Origin: Acanthaster planci
Lineage: Eukaryota > Echinodermata > Asteroidea > Valvatida > Acanthasteridae
Assembly (NCBI RefSeq): GCF_001949145.1
Contig: NW_019091480.1
Coordinates: 1,045,303 to 1,058,536, forward strand
Direction of reading: 5' to 3'
DNA length: 13,234 nucleotides
The notes below the pieces were generated by a model, which saw only the letters and a list, made by a program, of their open reading frames with translations, was not told the origin of the DNA and did not search any database. Below, piece by piece: positions 10,893-13,234 of the stretch. The position numbers were made by a program, and so were the translations under genes. Each line of letters begins with the position of its first letter. The first letter of the stretch is position 1.

Positions 10893-12514
10893 TTGTGCCC
10901 ATAAGCCAGCGTATCAATTCCATTCGGTAGTATGTAGCGCTTTGTACCTAAAGGTGACAGACTAAGTTTCTGCTGAGAGATTGTGAACACCCGATGTTTA
11001 TCCGATCTAAATAATTGTTGTTTATTAAAATAAGAAACCCTGTCAAATAGACAGCTTTTATACATCTCGTGGGTCAAGCTTTTCTCGGTTACTACTTTAG
11101 AGACCCCTTTCGCCTTCTTCAAATTTTGATCGACCGTCAGAATTGAATACATTTTAGGCCTGATACAAACGGCTTCTAAAATTGTTTTGCCACCAAACTC
11201 GTCTTTCATTTTGCCTATGACTTTCTTATTTTTGACGCTGTAAAGCGGGTGACCCGGTGGGTAATTACTAAAGTCAAATAAATTACGCTTTTCGTTTAGG
11301 TAACCAGTTAAATCGTCAGAGCTTTGCTCGATTTGAACTAACAGAGAATCAGTGTCTGTGTAAAGTAAGCGTACCGCTTCACCAAAAGTTGATTTTAGTT
11401 CGTTGTAATAGAAATCATACATCAACGTTTTTGAGATATCGAGAATACTTACACCGCAATATATTGGCTTATTTAATTTTGTTTGGGTTCGATACATCTC
11501 CACAAACGAAAGCTCGCACTCCTCAAATGGTACCGTCGACTTGTAATTCGGTTTATAATTTAATTTTTTGTATTTGTCAGCATCTTGTACGTCCCTCAAT
11601 AAATGAGCGTCAATTCGATATCTGACATTTTCCATCGTCTTGCCAAAGACTGAGTTGTTCATCAATTTAAAAAAGTCTTTCTCAAAATCAGACTTGGCCT
11701 GTTTGCGTAGTTTCGTGTTTTTATCGATGTAGCTTTTCATCCACGGCTTTTGACGAAAACGCAATACTCGGTGAACTTCTTTGATCCACAACCCTAGTTT
11801 AAGATATTTTTGTAATGTGCGATAGTGAACCACGTATTTTTCTTTGGTGTTGAGGGTAGACACTAGTTTGTCTACCGAGCTCGCTACTTCACCATTACCA
11901 ATTAAATTTTGTTGGTAACTCGAAAACCATTCGTTCGGCACCAACATATTTTCAGGCGCGAGTGGAAAGTCATTATGTTTGTCATGGTGACGTTCCGGGT
12001 AATCCATAGTGATTTCAAACATGTAACCGTAGTCGTCAGTTAGCCGCAACTCTTGGATGTAATAGTAATTAAATTTTTCTAAGTCTGTTTCCCAGGTAAA
12101 TTCCCCTACGGGCAAATATTTGCTCATCGCCCAGCCGTATAAATTATTTGCGTCTAGGTACATGATCTGTGACTCCGGCTTATTGGGATCGTAATCGGGT
12201 AATTCTGGACTATTTGCCTTTGCATATCGCTTTGCACCCACGCTCGAGATACCACCTCTTTTTGCCCTTTCAAAAAACAAGTGCTTGTCGATGTCTGTCA
12301 GTAGTTCCAATTGTATACCCGAATGCTTTAAGAGTGCATCCCACGACAGGCCCGGTGACGTATAATAGTTGGCCGGGTCAAGGCCGTAGTTCTTCTTGCA
12401 TACCTTCCGAAAGTTTTCAAATACACCCGCGAGCAATAGCGTGTCCGTTTCCATGTATAGGTCGTGGTAGTCGCCTAAGTTTTGACAGCAAAAGGCTTCC
12501 CATACTGTCTGCAC
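10826..12514 (-). CDS. Protein-primed DNA polymerase B, C-terminal (polymerase) part
   Basis: This frame encodes the polymerase domain of a Polinton-type pPolB, continuing the gene at 12417-13234. Numbering from 12514: ExoIII-like DYHDLYMETD (15-24), the conserved YTSPGLSWDALL (51-62), the partition-type RGGISSVGAKRY (86-97), motif A YLDANNLYGWAM (119-130; catalytic Asp121), motif B KLMNNSVFGKTMENVRYR (283-300) and motif C LLYTDTDSLL (383-392) with the catalytic Asp pair. The typical end RYILPNGIDTLAYGH is at 526-540. After it comes a 22-residue Ser/Arg/Lys tail encoded by the dispersed repeat, absent from family members as I know them. The GTG at 12514 is not a real start: homology continues upstream in another frame. 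Confidence 0.9.
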   Translation of the reverse strand: MQTVWEAFCCQNLGDYHDLYMETDTLLLAGVFENFRKVCKKNYGLDPANYYTSPGLSWDALLKHSGIQLELLTDIDKHLFFERAKRGGISSVGAKRYAKANSPELPDYDPNKPESQIMYLDANNLYGWAMSKYLPVGEFTWETDLEKFNYYYIQELRLTDDYGYMFEITMDYPERHHDKHNDFPLAPENMLVPNEWFSSYQQNLIGNGEVASSVDKLVSTLNTKEKYVVHYRTLQKYLKLGLWIKEVHRVLRFRQKPWMKSYIDKNTKLRKQAKSDFEKDFFKLMNNSVFGKTMENVRYRIDAHLLRDVQDADKYKKLNYKPNYKSTVPFEECELSFVEMYRTQTKLNKPIYCGVSILDISKTLMYDFYYNELKSTFGEAVRLLYTDTDSLLVQIEQSSDDLTGYLNEKRNLFDFSNYPPGHPLYSVKNKKVIGKMKDEFGGKTILEAVCIRPKMYSILTVDQNLKKAKGVSKVVTEKSLTHEMYKSCLFDRVSYFNKQQLFRSDKHRVFTISQQKLSLSPLGTKRYILPNGIDTLAYGHKRASVTSELRAQRVRPKGERTK

Positions 12515-13234
12515 GAGCGTATTCTTGCTGAGTTATCCCTCCCTGCTTCAGAGAGCTATAGAAAGCGTCTACTGGTGGGAGTTTTGTTTCTTGGAACCGA
12601 TCAAAGGAGTCTATATACTCATAGGGGTAAATTCCCTTTTTCAAGAGTAAACTCACTTCGTTCGTTCTCGCTCCTTCCAGTCGCTTCGTTCTCGCTGCGC
12701 TTTTGTTTTCTGAAAACCTTTCGCAAAGTAATTTAAAATCGTCGGGTGAACAATTTTTAACCAACCGATCTAGCGAAGCCGCCATAAAATGAAAGGAGTC
12801 CAAAAATCTGAGTTGGTCAAAAGAAAACGAAATGTAATTCTCAGAATTTTTAGCGATCAACTTGATTGATTTTCCGTAAAATTCGTGAGCGCCTTGCATG
12901 ATTAAATGTGCGTCATATTTTTCTAAATTATGTAAAATCACCGGAATGGGTGTTTGATCGACCACTATTCTTAACTTGAGATTACAAATAGCGTGCGCAG
13001 GGCCTCGATACTTCCCCGTCACGTGACAATGATCTCTGACTTTTCTAAAATTGTTAATGGGCTTTTTGCAATCTAAACATGTCCATTCTTTTAACCCAGC
13101 TTCATTTTTATGACAAAAAGCAATTTCTTCTTCTTCTGTCTCTGGTGGTTTTGGAATATCACATCGACAGTGAGATTCACCCGCTTTTGCTCGATCTATA
13201 AACTTTTCGCAGATCCAGCATCTATTACATTGTT
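12417..13234 (-). CDS. Protein-primed DNA polymerase B, N-terminal part (cut by window edge, frameshifted)
   Basis: The frame is open to the right edge, so the true start lies outside. The region between 13234 and 13023 is Cys/His-rich (CNRCWIC, HCRC, then Cys-x2-Cys and DHCHVTGK), a zinc-binding module typical of Polinton polymerases, followed by YRGPAHAICNL. The exonuclease region shows ExoII-like ILHNLEKYDAHLIMQG (about 36 residues after the Zn motif) and a FLDSFHFMAASLDRL segment. An in-frame Ser/Glu/Arg/Ala/Thr stretch encoded by the dispersed repeat (12652-12704) lies between them and KKGIYPYEY. The conserved reading ends near EYARAD; after about 12506 homology continues in the +1 frame (10826-12514), and the last ~30 residues of this frame are junk. 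The overlap 12417-12514 is therefore one frameshift, not two genes. Confidence 0.85.
   Translation of the reverse strand, partial: QCNRCWICEKFIDRAKAGESHCRCDIPKPPETEEEEIAFCHKNEAGLKEWTCLDCKKPINNFRKVRDHCHVTGKYRGPAHAICNLKLRIVVDQTPIPVILHNLEKYDAHLIMQGAHEFYGKSIKLIAKNSENYISFSFDQLRFLDSFHFMAASLDRLVKNCSPDDFKLLCERFSENKSAARTKRLEGARTNEVSLLLKKGIYPYEYIDSFDRFQETKLPPVDAFYSSLKQGGITQQEYARADSMGSLLLSKLRRLPRPIHGNGHAIARGCI
12652..12704 (-). repeat. Dispersed repeat inserted in the polymerase exonuclease region
   Basis: On the minus strand AGCGCAGCGAGAACGAAGCGAC and GAACGAACGAAGTGAG copies are read in frame as NKSAARTKRLEGARTNEV. Sequences on both sides match the polymerase family, so this is a repeat-derived insertion of about 18 residues inside an otherwise conserved protein. 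Confidence 0.75.

Noticed and set aside
12169-12736. Two plus-strand ORFs opposite the polymerase
   Set aside because: Both are shadows of conserved polymerase coding sequence with no recognisable product.
1-13234. tRNA or rRNA genes and terminal inverted repeats
   Set aside because: No cloverleaf-like or rRNA-like segment was seen, and the two window ends are not inverted copies of each other; both ends lie within genes.

Overview
The window looks like an internal piece of a Polinton/Maverick-type double-stranded DNA element (polintovirus or adintovirus-like), either a virus or a copy integrated in an animal genome. The case rests on four hallmark genes: a protein-primed family B DNA polymerase, a retrovirus-like (DDE) integrase, an A32/FtsK-like packaging ATPase with Walker A and B motifs, and a 416-residue protein I read as the double-jelly-roll major capsid protein. 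Several accessory proteins (N-myristoylated membrane protein, coiled-coil membrane proteins, small one-helix membrane proteins) resemble, from memory only, uncharacterised genes of polinton-like elements in cnidarians and other aquatic invertebrates. The host cannot be determined from the sequence. No terminal inverted repeat is visible, and both outermost genes run off the edges.

Layout. (1) Positions 2-3832, plus strand: the 3' end of a gene cut by the window edge, a 281-residue AT-rich ORF, a second gene paralogous to the first but lacking an ATG, a coiled-coil/two-helix membrane protein, and a myristoylated protein split by a frameshift. (2) A hairpin between convergent genes at 3894-3923. 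(3) Positions 3946-9344, minus strand: a 577-residue membrane protein with four 29-residue repeats, small membrane proteins, the packaging ATPase (split by an in-frame TAG), the capsid protein, and a small coiled-coil gene split by an in-frame TGA. (4) Positions 9372-10808, plus strand: a frameshifted coiled-coil/membrane gene and the intact integrase. (5) Positions 10826-13234, minus strand: the DNA polymerase, split by a frameshift and cut by the right edge.

The genes form a replication and integration module (polymerase, integrase) and a morphogenesis module (capsid protein, ATPase, structural or membrane accessory proteins). No adenovirus-type maturation protease and no clear penton is seen; both could lie outside the window.

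Two features stand out. First, GAGCGAAGCGAG-type low-complexity repeats occur at about ten loci, nearly always with the same strand on the coding side. They are read in all three frames as Ser/Glu/Arg/Ala/Thr-rich linkers or tails, and one lies inside the polymerase exonuclease region. Second, at least five genes are broken by single-base events, which points to a decaying integrated copy or to assembly errors. Starts are often abutted by short TATAAA/TAAATG-like AT elements. No rRNA, tRNA or CRISPR was seen.
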